Origin: Saccharothrix sp. NRRL B-16314
GTDB taxonomy: Bacteria; Actinomycetota; Actinomycetes; Mycobacteriales; Pseudonocardiaceae
DNA length: 64,000 nt
Direction: 5' to 3'
Assembly: GCF_000716595.1 (NCBI RefSeq)
Contig: NZ_JNXC01000005.1
Location: 192,408 to 256,407, forward strand
Part shown: one piece after another, positions 17,617-28,738 of the stretch
Layout of the letters: each line of letters starts with the position of its first letter
Position numbering within the stretch: the first letter of the stretch is position 1
The notes under the pieces: generated by a model
What the model saw: the letters and a program-made list of their open reading frames with translations, nothing else
Database searches by the model: none
What the model was told of the DNA's origin: nothing
Made by a program: the position numbers and the translations under genes

Positions 17617-19644
17617 GTGCCCGCCACCACCGCCATCCCCGACACCCGGACGTTGCTCGCCGTTGCCGTGGAGGCGGTGGGCGGAGCCGAACGCCAGGGC
17701 CAGGTGGACATGGCCGAAGCCGTCGAGCGCTCGATCCGGACGGGCGAGCACCTGGCCGTCCAGGCGGGCACCGGAACCGGCAAGTCGCTGGCGTACCTGG
17801 TGCCCGCGCTGCGGCACGCGGTGGCCGAGGAGACCACGGTCGTCATCTCCACCGCGACGATCGCGTTGCAGCGCCAGCTGGTCGACCGCGATCTGCCGAG
17901 GCTCGCCAAGGCGTTGCGCAAGGAGTTGGGCCGCGAGCCGAGGTTCGCCATCCTCAAGGGCCGCCGCAACTACCTCTGCATGCACCGGCTGCACACCGGC
18001 GCCCCGGACGAGCCGGAGGACGCGGGCCTGTTCGACCCGTTCGCGGTGTCCAAGATGGGCCGCGAGATCAAACGCCTGCACGAGTGGTCGTCCGACACCG
18101 AGACCGGTGACCGGGACGAACTGGTGCCCGGCGTCACGGACCAGGCGTGGCGGCAGGTCTCGGTGACGGCGCGCGAGTGCCTCGGCGTGAACAAGTGCCC
18201 GATCGGCGTCGACTGCTTCGCGGAGAAGGCGCGGGCCGAGGCGGGCAAGGCGGACGTCGTGGTGACGAACCACGCGATGCTCGCGGTGGACGCGCTGGAG
18301 GGCTACCAGGTCCTGCCCGACCACGACGTCGTGGTGATCGACGAGGCGCACGACCTGGTCGACCGGGTGACGTCGGTGGCGACCGAGGAGCTGAGCGCGT
18401 CCCTCGTCGCCACGGCCGCGCGCCGCTGCGGGCGGCTCATCGACCAGGGCGTGGCCGACCGGATGGCCGAGGCGAGCGACGGCCTGGCGATGATCCTGGA
18501 GGACCTGCCGGTGGGTCGGCTCGACAGCCTGCCGCAGGCGTTGGCCGGGGCGTTGCGCGCGACCCAGGACGCGGCGCACGCGTGCATCACTTCGTTGGGG
18601 CCGGAGCGCAAGGAGGACGTGGACGGCGCGACGTCCCGCAAGCTGGCGATGTCGCTGCTGGACGACGTGCACGACTGCGCGGCGCGGATCTTGGGCGCGT
18701 TCGACGAGGACCACGACGTGGTGTGGGTGTCGGGTGACTTCGCGGACCGGAACAAGGCGCCGTCGCTGCGGGTGGCGCCGTTGGGGGTCGGCGGGCTGCT
18801 GCGCGAGCGGCTGTTCGGGAAGCGGACCACGGTGCTGACGTCGGCGACCTTGACGTTGGGCGGCACGTTCGACACGTTGGCGCGTCAGTGGGGGCTGCCG
18901 GCGGCGTCCGGCGCGAAGAAGGCGGAGGGGACGGCGACCGACAAGGAGCCGCCGTCGGACGCGGGCGGGCCGCGGTGGAGCGGTCTGGACGTCGGGTCGC
19001 CGTTCGAGCACGGGAGCAGCGGAATCCTGTACGTGGCACGGCACTTGCCGCCGCCGGGACGTGACGGGCTGCCACCGTCCTACGTGGACGAGATCGAGGG
19101 TCTGGTGAACGCGGCCGGCGGGCGCACGCTGGGTCTGTTCTCGTCGATGCGCGCGGCGAAGGCGGCGGCGGAGGCGTTGCGGGGGAAGGTCGACTACCCC
19201 GTGCTGTGCCAGGGCGACGACGCCACGGGGCAGTTGGTGAAGCGGTTCGCCGAGGACGCTGAGACGTGCCTGTTCGGGACGTTGTCGCTGTGGCAGGGCG
19301 TGGACGTGCCGGGGCCGGCGCTGTCGCTGGTGGTGATGGACCGCATCCCGTTCCCGCGGCCGGACGACCCGTTGGCGTCGGCGCGGCAGAAGGCGGTGGA
19401 GTCGAGGGGCGGCAACGGTTTCCTCACCGTGGCGGCGACCCACGCGGCCCTGCTGCTGGCCCAGGGCGCCGGGCGGCTGTTGAGGTCGATGAACGACAAG
19501 GGCGTGGTGGCCGTCCTCGACCCGCGCCTGGCGACCGCGCGTTACGGCGGGTTCCTGCGGGCTTCGCTGCCGCCGTTCTGGACGACGTACGACACCGAGG
19601 TCGTGAAGGCGGCTCTCAAGCGCCTGGACGCCGCCAACAATTGA
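17617..19644 (+). CDS. dinG: DinG-type ATP-dependent DNA helicase
   Basis: A 675-aa SF2 XPD/DinG-like 5'-3' helicase for repair and replication-conflict resolution. Walker A is AGTGTGKS (about 50-57) and the DEAH box is VVIDEAHDLVD. Four cysteines (NYLCMHRL, RECLGVNKCPIGVDCF) fit an iron-sulfur cluster, and the C-terminal motif is QGAGRLLRS. Start GTG 17617 gives VPATTAIPDTRTLL; an upstream TTG is possible. dinG near pncB parallels M. tuberculosis Rv1329c-Rv1330c, here separated by the exosortase island. Confidence 0.92.
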   Translation: MPATTAIPDTRTLLAVAVEAVGGAERQGQVDMAEAVERSIRTGEHLAVQAGTGTGKSLAYLVPALRHAVAEETTVVISTATIALQRQLVDRDLPRLAKALRKELGREPRFAILKGRRNYLCMHRLHTGAPDEPEDAGLFDPFAVSKMGREIKRLHEWSSDTETGDRDELVPGVTDQAWRQVSVTARECLGVNKCPIGVDCFAEKARAEAGKADVVVTNHAMLAVDALEGYQVLPDHDVVVIDEAHDLVDRVTSVATEELSASLVATAARRCGRLIDQGVADRMAEASDGLAMILEDLPVGRLDSLPQALAGALRATQDAAHACITSLGPERKEDVDGATSRKLAMSLLDDVHDCAARILGAFDEDHDVVWVSGDFADRNKAPSLRVAPLGVGGLLRERLFGKRTTVLTSATLTLGGTFDTLARQWGLPAASGAKKAEGTATDKEPPSDAGGPRWSGLDVGSPFEHGSSGILYVARHLPPPGRDGLPPSYVDEIEGLVNAAGGRTLGLFSSMRAAKAAAEALRGKVDYPVLCQGDDATGQLVKRFAEDAETCLFGTLSLWQGVDVPGPALSLVVMDRIPFPRPDDPLASARQKAVESRGGNGFLTVAATHAALLLAQGAGRLLRSMNDKGVVAVLDPRLATARYGGFLRASLPPFWTTYDTEVVKAALKRLDAANN

Positions 19645-19666
19645 CCGCGTTTCCGCACGTCGCATG

Positions 19667-19700
19667 TTCTGAGCGTTGAATTCGGGGGTTCCGAACGTAG
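19667..19700. repeat. 22-bp-period repeat, left part interrupted by IS (locus 3)
   Basis: One full diverged unit (19667-19688) and the first 12 bases of a second, ending GAACGTAG, where the insertion sequence begins. TAG at 19698-19700 is the left target duplication. Confidence 0.9.
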
Positions 19701-20591
19701 GAGCGTTATTCAGAAGGTTGATCTTGGGGTGGTAGCGCAACAGCCCCGTCCGGATAGGGTCGGTTTCCTTCCACAGAAACGATCCATCACGAGGCGGGGC
19801 CGTTGCGCTACCAGTCTACGACCGGGCTCGACTACGACCGGATCCAGGAGTTGGTCGCCCGGATCCACCAGGTCCTGGCCTCGTCGGACCGGCGGTCCGG
19901 GCGACCTCCGGCGCTGGGCCTGTACCGATCGGTGCTGCTCACGCTCGTGCTGTTACGCCAGAACCTGGCCCAGACCGTGGCCGCGGACTGGTTCGGCGTC
20001 TCCCAACCCACCGTCTCCCGCATCTTCCGACGCCTCGCCCCGCTGATCGGACAGGTGCTCTGCCTGCACACCCCACCCCTGCCCGAAGCACTCGCCGGAC
20101 GGGTCGTGCTGGTCGACGGAGCCCTGATCCCCACCGACGACCACGCCTCCCACCGCAAACCCAACTACAACAGCAAACACCGCCAGGCCGGCATGACAGT
20201 GCAGGTCCTGGCCGCCCTGGACGGCACCCTGCTCGCCGTCACCCACCCGGTCGAGGGCCGCACCCACGACAGCAACGCCTACACCCTCACCGGCCTGGAC
20301 CTGCTGCTATCCGCCAACCAGGTCGTCGCCGACCTCGGCTACCAGGGCACCCCGACCACCCGACCCCGCCGCAAACGCCCCGGCCACAAACAGCACACCC
20401 CCGCCGACAAGACCTGGAACACCAGCGTCAGCCGGATCAGATGGGCCGTCGAACACGCCATCGCCCACCTCAAGAACTGGAAGATCCTCGCCACCGGCTA
20501 CCGCGCACGCCTCACGAACTCCCGAACATCATCCGCATCGTCACCAGCCTCGAGTACTACCGCCTCGGCTGGTGACTTCTGAATAACGCTC
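19701..20591 (+). mobile_element. IS5-family insertion sequence, 891 bp
   Basis: Bounded by perfect 16-bp terminal inverted repeats GAGCGTTATTCAGAAG (19701-19716 and its complement 20576-20591). A 3-bp TAG duplication flanks it (19698-19700, 20592-20594). Removing the element and one TAG restores an intact GAACGTAGGACTCAC repeat unit, so the insertion point is exact. It encodes one transposase whose 3' end carries a frameshift. Confidence 0.92.
19803..20582 (+). CDS. IS5-type DDE transposase, frameshifted C-terminus
   Basis: A 259-aa transposase with a helix-turn-helix (about 55-78, VAADWFGVSQPTVSRIF). The DDE triad is likely Asp105 (VLVDGALI), Asp177 (VVADLGYQG) and Glu217 (AVEHAIAHLK). It starts at TTG 19803. 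After residue about 237 the frame reads TNSRTSSASS; the next frame instead encodes ELPNIIRIVTSLEYYRLGW and stops at 20573-20575. That is the usual family ending, so a single base seems lost near 20511-20516. The displaced part is about 20 residues; activity is doubtful. Confidence 0.85.
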   Translation: MRYQSTTGLDYDRIQELVARIHQVLASSDRRSGRPPALGLYRSVLLTLVLLRQNLAQTVAADWFGVSQPTVSRIFRRLAPLIGQVLCLHTPPLPEALAGRVVLVDGALIPTDDHASHRKPNYNSKHRQAGMTVQVLAALDGTLLAVTHPVEGRTHDSNAYTLTGLDLLLSANQVVADLGYQGTPTTRPRRKRPGHKQHTPADKTWNTSVSRIRWAVEHAIAHLKNWKILATGYRARLTNSRTSSASSPASSTTASAGDF

Positions 20592-20670
20592 TAGGACTCA
20601 CGCGTTCGGAACGTAGGACTCACGCGTTCGGAACGTAGGACTCACGGGTTCTGAACGTAGGACTCACGCG
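20592..20670. repeat. 22-bp-period repeat, right part (locus 3)
   Basis: The remainder of the interrupted unit, then three complete units at 20605, 20627 and 20649, each with GAACGTAGGACTCAC. Joined with the left part, the original array had five units downstream of dinG and downstream of the phospholipase D gene (convergent ends). Confidence 0.92.
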
Positions 20671-20674
20671 GGGG

Positions 20675-22084
20675 TTAGCCGTCTACCAGGAGGCCGCGTA
20701 GGGGGCCCTGTAGGCGGCCGGCTCGGCGGGAGACGCCGGGCAGGGCGGTGACGCGGTGCTCGCCGGGTGACTTCAAGGTGGGGCGCCAGAGGGTGTCGAC
20801 CACCTCGTGCGCGGGGCCCGAGACGTCCTGGAGCGGGCGCCGGAGGTGTTCCGACCACAGGCGCAGGCGAGTGTCCCGGGCGATCTCCGGGTCGTCGGTC
20901 ACCACGTTGACCTCGGTGTCGTTGAACAGCGAGTGCTCGTTCAGGTTGGCCGAGCCGATGGTCAGCCAGCGGTCGTCCACGATCGCCAGCTTGGCGTGCA
21001 CGTAGACCGACGAGGACGTTTCGCCGTCGTGCGACGACAGCGTCGCGGCGACCAGGTGGTGGTTGCCGTCGTCGGCGTCCAGCAGCCGGCCCAGCTGGCC
21101 ACGCGTGGTGTCGGCGCCGTTGCTCGGCTTGCGCGGCAGGACCAGGACGACGCGGAAGTCGGGGTTCGCCGGTTCCCGGAGCTTGTCGAGCAGCACCTCC
21201 GTCACCTCGGGCGACCAGAGGAACTGGTTCTCGATGTAGATCAGGCTGGTGGCCGAGCGCAAGGCGCGCAGGTACGAGTCGAGGAGGCTGAACTCGCCCT
21301 TCGGCGCGAAGTCGTAGGTGCGTTCCGGGATCGTCCGCACCAGCTGTGCCGAGGACGACCCGACCGGCGGTGGCGGAGGCGCGGGAGGCAGCTGCTCGCC
21401 GGCGATCTCCTGCCAGCGCAGGCGGAAGTGGTCGGCCACGTCGGCGACGATCGGCCCCTCCAGGCGGGCGCCGAGGTCGTGCCAGCCCAGCGGTTCGCGC
21501 GGTGGGTGGTCGGCGGTGTCGTGGCGGTCGCCCTCCACCGCGGTCAGGTCCATGCCGCCGACGAACGCCACCTCGTCGTCCACCACCACGATCTTCTCGT
21601 GGTGGCAGTGCAACGTCCGCTCCCGCGCGTCGAGCACGCAGGACACCTCGCTGTCGCGCATGAACTCCCGCCGCGCCGCCTGCACCCGCTTCCGGGTCGG
21701 CTCGAACATCGGCACCGGCGGCCCCGCCCACAGCAGCACCCGCACGGGCACCCGGGCAGCGGTCGACACCAGCAGTTCGCGCAACGTCGGCGAACCCGGT
21801 TCACGGGTCAGCCGGAAGTCCGGGCTGGCGCACCACCCCGCCAAGTGCACGGACTTCTTTGCCGACTCGATCGCCGAAGCGATGGCGGGCAGCACCTCGT
21901 GCCCGTCCACCAGCACCTCGATCCGGTTGCCGGTCCGCACCGGCCGCCGGGGCGTCCACCAGCCGCTCTCCGACCCCAGCGCCGAGCCCCACCCCAGTTT
22001 GCGCAGCCGCCGTGAGTGGTGCGCGCACATCAGGCTCTCCACACCGTCGCCGAGCTTGGCGTCCAGCACGTCCAACAGGCCCAC
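20675..22084 (-). CDS. Phospholipase D-family phosphodiesterase
   Basis: A 469-aa protein with two HKD catalytic motifs: HCHHEKIVVVDDEVAFVGGMD in the first half and YVHAKLAIVDDRWLTIGSANLN in the second. These form a single active site that hydrolyses or transfers phosphatidyl groups. There is no signal peptide or membrane helix, so it is probably cytoplasmic or membrane-peripheral. The GTG 22084 start is used. It resembles the cardiolipin-synthase/PLD-like group; substrate not determined. It ends beside the 22-bp repeats. Confidence 0.88.
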   Translation of the reverse strand: MGLLDVLDAKLGDGVESLMCAHHSRRLRKLGWGSALGSESGWWTPRRPVRTGNRIEVLVDGHEVLPAIASAIESAKKSVHLAGWCASPDFRLTREPGSPTLRELLVSTAARVPVRVLLWAGPPVPMFEPTRKRVQAARREFMRDSEVSCVLDARERTLHCHHEKIVVVDDEVAFVGGMDLTAVEGDRHDTADHPPREPLGWHDLGARLEGPIVADVADHFRLRWQEIAGEQLPPAPPPPPVGSSSAQLVRTIPERTYDFAPKGEFSLLDSYLRALRSATSLIYIENQFLWSPEVTEVLLDKLREPANPDFRVVLVLPRKPSNGADTTRGQLGRLLDADDGNHHLVAATLSSHDGETSSSVYVHAKLAIVDDRWLTIGSANLNEHSLFNDTEVNVVTDDPEIARDTRLRLWSEHLRRPLQDVSGPAHEVVDTLWRPTLKSPGEHRVTALPGVSRRAGRLQGPLRGLLVDG

Positions 22085-22121
22085 GACGAGGATGGTTACC
22101 GCAAACCGGGCAGTCGAAACG

Positions 22122-24067
<1,946 letters not shown>

Positions 24068-24081
24068 CTATGCCAGACAGC

Positions 24082-24137
24082 GGCGAGCCCCGGCGACCTC
24101 GGCCGAGGGGATCGGACGCTGGTCGTCGGGGCTCGTC
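24082..24137 (-). terminator. Hairpin between ctaD and serB
   Basis: A near-perfect 17-bp inverted repeat (GGCGAGCCCCGGCGACC with GGTCGTCGGGGCTCGTC, two G-T-type mismatches) around a 22-nt loop. It is positioned to end ctaD or attenuate read-through into serB. Confidence 0.65.
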
Positions 24138-24164
24138 GTCGAACCTGTGCTCAGGTTACAAGCG

Positions 24165-25952
24165 CTACTTGTGGTCGCTCTCGGTGTTCTCCGACGCCGT
24201 GCCCGACTGCACCGCGCCGGCGGCCACCTCGGACGGGGCGCGCTTGGCGTCCTCGTGGGCGATCGCCTTGCCGGTGAACGTCACGTGCGCCTCGGTGTGC
24301 AGCCGCTCGATCATGTGCGGGTAGTGCAGCTCGAACGCCGGGCGCGCCGAGCGGATGCGCGGCAGCTCGGTGAAGTTGTGCCGCGGCGGCGGGCAGGACG
24401 TGGCCCACTCCAGCGAGTTGCCGAAGCCCCACGGGTCGTCGACCGTGACCGTCTCGCCGTAGCGGTAGCTCTTGAAGATGTTCCAGATGAACGGCAGCGT
24501 GGACGCGCCCAGGATGTACGCGCCGATCGTGGAGACCGTGTTGAGCGCGGTGAAGCCGTCGCTGGCCAGGTAGTCCGCGTACCGGCGCGGCATGCCCTCG
24601 TTGCCCAGCCAGTGCTGCACCAGGAACGTGGCGTGGAAGCCGAGGAACGTGGTCCAGAAGTGGAGCTTGCCCAGCGGCTCGTCCAGCATCCGGCCGGTGA
24701 TCTTCGGGAACCAGAAGTAGATGCCCGCGAAGGTGGCGAACACGATCGTGCCGTACAGCACGTAGTGGAAGTGGGCGACCACGAAGTACGTGTCGGAGAC
24801 GTGGAAGTCGATCGCCGGGGCGGCCAGCAGGATGCCGGACAGGCCGCCGAAGAGGAACGTGACGATGAAGCCGATGCTGAACAGCATCGGGGTCTCGAAC
24901 GTCAGCTGCCCCTTCCACATCGTGCCGATCCAGTTGAAGAACTTGATACCGGTCGGCACCGCGATGAGGAACGTCATGAACGCGAAGAACGGCAGCAGCA
25001 CCGCGCCGGTGGCGTACATGTGGTGCGCCCACACCGCCACGGACAGCGCCGCGATGCCCAGCGTCGCGTAGACCAGGCCGTTGTAGCCGAAGATCGGCTT
25101 GCGGCTGAACACCGGGAAGATCTCCGACACGATGCCGAAGAACGGCAGCGCGACGATGTAGACCTCGGGGTGCCCGAAGAACCAGAAGAGGTGCTGCCAG
25201 AGGATCACGCCGCCGTTGGCGGGGTCGAACACGTGGGCGCCGAGGTGGCGGTCCGCCAGCAGGCCGAACAGCGCGGCGGTCAGGATCGGGAACGCCAGCA
25301 GCACCAGCACGGACGTCACCAGGATGTTCCAGGTGAAGATCGGCATCCGGAACATGGTCATGCCGGGCGCCCGGAGGCAGACCACGGTGGTGATCATGTT
25401 GACCGCGCCGAGGATGGTGCCGAGACCACCGACGATCAGGCCGGAGATCCACAGGTCGGCGCCGACGCCGGGCGAGTGGATGGCGTTCGACAGCGGGGTG
25501 TAGGCGAACCAGCCGAAGTCGGCCGCGCCGCCCGGCGTGAGGAAGCCCGCCATCACGATCAGGCCGCCGAACAGGTACAGCCAGTACGAGAAGGCGTTGA
25601 GCCGCGGGAACGCGACGTCCGGCGAGCCGATCTGGAGCGGCAGCACGAAGTTGGCGAAGCCGAACACGATGGGGGTCGCGTAGAGCAGCAGCATCACCGT
25701 GCCGTGCATGGTGAACAGCTGGTTGAACTGCTCCTGCGACAGGAACTGCATACCGGGGCGTGCCAGCTCGGTCCTCATCAGCATGGCCATCGCGCCGCCC
25801 ACCATGAAGAAGGCGAACGACGTGACCAGGTACATGATCCCGATCTGCTTGTGGTCCGTGGTGCGGAACATCCGCAGCAGGAACGAACCCTTGACCGCGT
25901 CGCGAGTCCCGAAGGGCCGCGTTGCGATCGGCTGCGGGGCTACGGCCGTCAC
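24165..25952 (-). CDS. ctaD: Cytochrome c oxidase subunit I
   Basis: The catalytic heme-copper subunit of the aa3 oxidase. The 595-aa membrane protein has 12 helices and the expected ligands: TMHGTVM for heme a His, [10 protein letters not shown] with the His-Tyr crosslink pair, WAHHMYATG for CuB and [15 protein letters not shown] for hemes. Start GTG 25952 is preceded by an ideal AGGAGG site; upstream ATGs lack one. The usual partner subunits are not in this window. Confidence 0.95.
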   Translation of the reverse strand: MTAVAPQPIATRPFGTRDAVKGSFLLRMFRTTDHKQIGIMYLVTSFAFFMVGGAMAMLMRTELARPGMQFLSQEQFNQLFTMHGTVMLLLYATPIVFGFANFVLPLQIGSPDVAFPRLNAFSYWLYLFGGLIVMAGFLTPGGAADFGWFAYTPLSNAIHSPGVGADLWISGLIVGGLGTILGAVNMITTVVCLRAPGMTMFRMPIFTWNILVTSVLVLLAFPILTAALFGLLADRHLGAHVFDPANGGVILWQHLFWFFGHPEVYIVALPFFGIVSEIFPVFSRKPIFGYNGLVYATLGIAALSVAVWAHHMYATGAVLLPFFAFMTFLIAVPTGIKFFNWIGTMWKGQLTFETPMLFSIGFIVTFLFGGLSGILLAAPAIDFHVSDTYFVVAHFHYVLYGTIVFATFAGIYFWFPKITGRMLDEPLGKLHFWTTFLGFHATFLVQHWLGNEGMPRRYADYLASDGFTALNTVSTIGAYILGASTLPFIWNIFKSYRYGETVTVDDPWGFGNSLEWATSCPPPRHNFTELPRIRSARPAFELHYPHMIERLHTEAHVTFTGKAIAHEDAKRAPSEVAAGAVQSGTASENTESDHK

Positions 25953-26090
25953 GGTGCCTCCTGCACTGTCTGGTTCTGGCATTGCCGGTGGGTGGCGCCG
26001 CCGGCTCATCGGATCGTAGACCGGGGCGCCGCGGCGGTCTGCGCTGGGCCGCCCCCTGGATCAAGTGAGGTAGCGCAGGTCACACACACC

Positions 26091-26126
26091 GAGGGCCGCC
26101 CCCGCAGGTTCGCGGGGGCGGCCCTC
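26091..26126 (-). terminator. Strong hairpin downstream of LAxTG gene 1
   Basis: A perfect 15-bp stem GAGGGCCGCCCCCGC with its complement, loop AGGTTC, placed before the ctaD promoter region. It probably ends transcription of the surface protein gene. Confidence 0.8.
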
Positions 26127-26133
26127 CGTGTCG

Positions 26134-26169
26134 TTCCGGGTCCTGTTCCGGGTCCTGTTCCGGATCGAC
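26134..26169. repeat. 12-bp tandem repeat, three copies
   Basis: TTCCGGGTCCTG twice, then a diverged third copy. It starts 5 bases beyond the stop of the LAxTG gene and sits between that stop and its terminator. Confidence 0.8.
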
Positions 26170-26174
26170 CCGGG

Positions 26175-26930
26175 TCAGCGGCGCAGCAGGCCGCGCAGCT
26201 TCGGCGACGCGACGAACGCGGCGCCCGCGGCCACCAGGGCCAGGCCGACGATCAGCATCCAGCCGCCGTCGAAGCCGGTGCTGGCCAGGTCGTCGTCACC
26301 CGGGCCGGCCACCGCGCCGGCTTCCGTGGTGGTGGTCGTCGCGGGGGCTTCGGTGGTGGTCACCGTGGTGTCCGGCGTGGTGGTCGTCGTCGCGCCGGGC
26401 GCCTCGGTGGTGGTCACCGTGGTGGCCGGGGTGGTGGTCTCCGGGGCGGTCGTGGTCGTGGTGACCGAGTCGTCCACCTCCACGCAGAAGAACCAGTGGC
26501 TGATGTCCGCCGGAGCGCCGCTGGAGTTGTTCGGCGCGACCAGCTTCTCCCAGTCCAGCTCGCCCAGCGGCTCGGTGCCCTCCGGCGGGTCGACGAAGTA
26601 GACGTTGGAGTCGTTGCCGCCCTTGACGACCACACCGGTCACGATGTAGCCCTCAAGGCCGCCCGTGATGGTGATCGACCGCTTGCCGTCCGCGGTGTGG
26701 GGCAGGGTCGCCGTCTCGGAGTCGTCGCCGTCCATCGCCGTGCCGGGCAGGCCGGCCTTGGCGCAGACGTTCGGGTGGTTCCACTCGAGGTTGTCCTCGA
26801 CGATGACCGCGCGCGGGTCGGGCTCGACGGGGGTCGGCGTCGCCGAGGCTGTGCCGCCCAGGAAGAGACCACCTGTGGTCACGGCGAGCAACGTCGCTGC
26901 TCCGAACAGGCGGCGGGGGTTCATGCGCAT
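26175..26930 (-). CDS. LAxTG-anchored surface protein, copy 1
   Basis: A 251-aa exported protein: signal peptide ending about residue 30 (GTASA), a ~130-residue N-terminal domain, a Thr-rich stalk (TTTTTAPETTTPATT and similar), then LASTG, one membrane helix and the tail SPKLRGLLRR. LAxTG is the class E sortase motif of high-GC actinobacteria. The domain contains IVTGVVVKGG and ADISHWFFCVEV, shared with the next gene. ATG 26930 follows a GGAG site. It is a tandem paralogue of 27073. Function unknown; a surface adhesin or spore-coat role is only a guess. Confidence 0.82.
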   Translation of the reverse strand: MRMNPRRLFGAATLLAVTTGGLFLGGTASATPTPVEPDPRAVIVEDNLEWNHPNVCAKAGLPGTAMDGDDSETATLPHTADGKRSITITGGLEGYIVTGVVVKGGNDSNVYFVDPPEGTEPLGELDWEKLVAPNNSSGAPADISHWFFCVEVDDSVTTTTTAPETTTPATTVTTTEAPGATTTTTPDTTVTTTEAPATTTTTEAGAVAGPGDDDLASTGFDGGWMLIVGLALVAAGAAFVASPKLRGLLRR

Positions 26931-27032
26931 GGTGCTGCTCCGCAGGGGTCGAGGGGTGACCGATGGATCGAACCGCATCGGCCATCCCTCTATCGATGTA
27001 GCCCATTCGTATGAAACGGGTTGCCGCCCGAT

Positions 27033-27040
27033 CGTTATGA
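27033..27040 (-). promoter_or_regulatory. Shared upstream element of LAxTG gene 1
   Basis: TCATAACG (minus strand) begins 103 bases before the start codon. The identical octamer lies at exactly the same distance before the paralogue (27919-27926). A second shared motif, CAyCGATA, occurs at 26991-26998 and 27877-27884, again at equal distance. The rest of the two upstream regions differs. Confidence 0.6.
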
Positions 27041-27072
27041 GTCAGTGATGTGGGCAACTGCCGCGACCAGGC

Positions 27073-27816
27073 TCACGGCCGGGGACGACGGCGGAGCTTC
27101 GACGCCATGAGTGCTGCCGCACCGCCCGCAACCAGGGCCGATCCCCCGATGATGAGCCACAGGCCGTTGAAGCCGGTAGCCGCGAGATCGTCATCGGAGC
27201 CGGGGACGGCGGCAGGGGCCTGCTTCGTCGTGGTCGTGGTCGGCACGGCCGGTTTGGTGGTCGTGGTGGCGCCGGGCCTGGTGGTCGTGGAGACACCCGG
27301 CGAGGTCGTCGTGGTCGGGGCGGTCGTCGTCGGGGCGGTCGTCGTCGGGACGGACGTGGTCGTCACGGCCGTGGTGGTCGTTGTCGCGGGAACGTCCACG
27401 CAGACGAACCAGTGGCTGATCTTGGCCGGCTCGCCGCTCTCGTTCAGCGGCGAGTGCAGGAGTTGCCAGGGCAGCGGACCGAGGTTGCCGGCCGGGTAGA
27501 TGTTGTAGGCGGGGCCGCCCTTCACCACGACACCGGTGATCACGGTGCCGGGCGGGTACGCGCTGATGTCGATGAAGGTGCCGTCAGTGGTGTACGTGCC
27601 GGGAGGCAACACCGCCTCGTTGCCGGGCAGGCCCACCGCGTCGCAGGCGTCACCGGGCTGGCCGATGTCGATGTTGCCCGCGACAGCGGTCGCGCGCGGG
27701 TCTCCGGGGTCTGGGTCGTCCGGCTGGGCCGACGCGCCGGCGGTGAACACGCCCACCGCGACCGTGGCCAACAGGAGTGCTGCTGTTCCGAACAAAGTGC
27801 GAGATGCCGTGCGCAT
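27073..27816 (-). CDS. LAxTG-anchored surface protein, copy 2
   Basis: A 247-aa paralogue of the 26175 product: signal peptide ending about 28 (GASAQ), a domain with VITGVVVKGGPAYNIYP and AKISHWFVCVDV, a Thr/Pro stalk and LAATG followed by a helix and SKLRRRPRP. Start ATG 27816 follows a GGGAG site; the longer open frame upstream is not convincing. Gene duplication is evident from the shared domain ends and promoter elements. A two-component system starts 254 bp away on the opposite strand. Confidence 0.82.
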   Translation of the reverse strand: MRTASRTLFGTAALLLATVAVGVFTAGASAQPDDPDPGDPRATAVAGNIDIGQPGDACDAVGLPGNEAVLPPGTYTTDGTFIDISAYPPGTVITGVVVKGGPAYNIYPAGNLGPLPWQLLHSPLNESGEPAKISHWFVCVDVPATTTTTAVTTTSVPTTTAPTTTAPTTTTSPGVSTTTRPGATTTTKPAVPTTTTTKQAPAAVPGSDDDLAATGFNGLWLIIGGSALVAGGAAALMASKLRRRPRP

Positions 27817-27918
27817 GGACGCTCCCACGTGGCTCGAAGTAATGCCCGGCCGACCGATTCGATCCGCCGTTTGGACTATCGGTGCGATCCGTTTGGACCA
27901 CTCACTTCGATGCCAATC

Positions 27919-27926
27919 CGTTATGA
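27919..27926 (-). promoter_or_regulatory. Shared upstream element of LAxTG gene 2
   Basis: TCATAACG on the minus strand, 103 bases from the start, matching the paralogue exactly. It sits in the divergent region before the response regulator gene, a plausible but unproven controller. Confidence 0.6.
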
Positions 27927-28069
27927 CACAACCGGGTGGAAAATCAACGTCCACGCGTGGACACGTCGGCTGTGGTGCGCGAAATCCGGGTGCGGGGTGC
28001 GGGACCTTTACCGAACCCGAACGTCGTCGCGGCCTTGATCGCCCCGTCTCCCGTGCCACGATTCGCGGC

Positions 28070-28738
28070 GTGCGCGGACTGGTGCTGGTCGTGGAGGACG
28101 AACGGGCCATCGCCGACCTGGTGGGCCTCTACCTTCGGCGCGACGGCTTCGGGGTGCACGTGGAGGCGGACGGGCACGCGGCGTTGGCGGCGGTGCGGCG
28201 GCTGAAGCCGGTGGCGGTGCTGCTGGACGTCGGCCTGCCCGGTCTGGACGGGGTCGAGGTGTGCCGGGCGATGCGCGCGGCGGGTGACTGGACGCCGGTC
28301 CTCTTCGTGACCGCGCGGGACGACGAGGTGGACCGGGTGCTCGGGCTGGAGCTCGGCGCGGACGACTACGTGACCAAGCCGTTCAGCCCCCGTGAGCTGG
28401 TGGCGCGGGTCCGCACCGTGCTGCGGAGGTCGGCGCCGCAGGTCGAGCCGGTGCACGTGGTCGGGGACGTGCGGCTCGACGGCGACCGGCGGCGGGTGTG
28501 GGTGGGTGCCGTCGAGGTGGGGCTGACGTCGACCGAGTTCGACCTGCTGGCGCACCTGATGCGGCAGCCGGGGCGGGTGTTCGCGCGGGAGCAGCTGCTC
28601 AGCGCGGTGTGGGGTTACGCGGCGGCGGCGGGCACGCGGACGGTGGACGTGCACGTGGCCCAGTTGCGGGCGAAGCTCGGTGACGGCAGTCCGATCCGGA
28701 CCGTGCGCGGTGTCGGCTATTCGGCCGAGGCGCCGTGA
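28070..28738 (+). CDS. OmpR-family response regulator
   Basis: A 222-aa two-component regulator. The receiver domain has VVEDE, phospho-acceptor Asp53 (VLLDVGLPG), a conserved Thr (LFVTARD) and Lys (DYVTKPFSP). The C-terminal winged helix has LTSTEFDLLAHLMRQPGRVFAREQLL and TVDVHVAQLRAKLG. GTG 28070 gives a receiver with no excess; the upstream frame is antisense to the LAxTG gene. The stop overlaps the histidine kinase start as GTGA. Confidence 0.93.
   Translation: MRGLVLVVEDERAIADLVGLYLRRDGFGVHVEADGHAALAAVRRLKPVAVLLDVGLPGLDGVEVCRAMRAAGDWTPVLFVTARDDEVDRVLGLELGADDYVTKPFSPRELVARVRTVLRRSAPQVEPVHVVGDVRLDGDRRRVWVGAVEVGLTSTEFDLLAHLMRQPGRVFAREQLLSAVWGYAAAAGTRTVDVHVAQLRAKLGDGSPIRTVRGVGYSAEAP

Noticed and set aside
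16984..19740. A 918-codon minus-strand open frame across bioY and dinG
   Set aside because: It is antisense to two well-supported genes and its translation is Arg/His/Gln-rich low-complexity sequence, typical of a high-GC shadow frame.
20592..20670. Possible CRISPR array
   Set aside because: The 22-bp units abut without unique spacers, and no cas genes are present.
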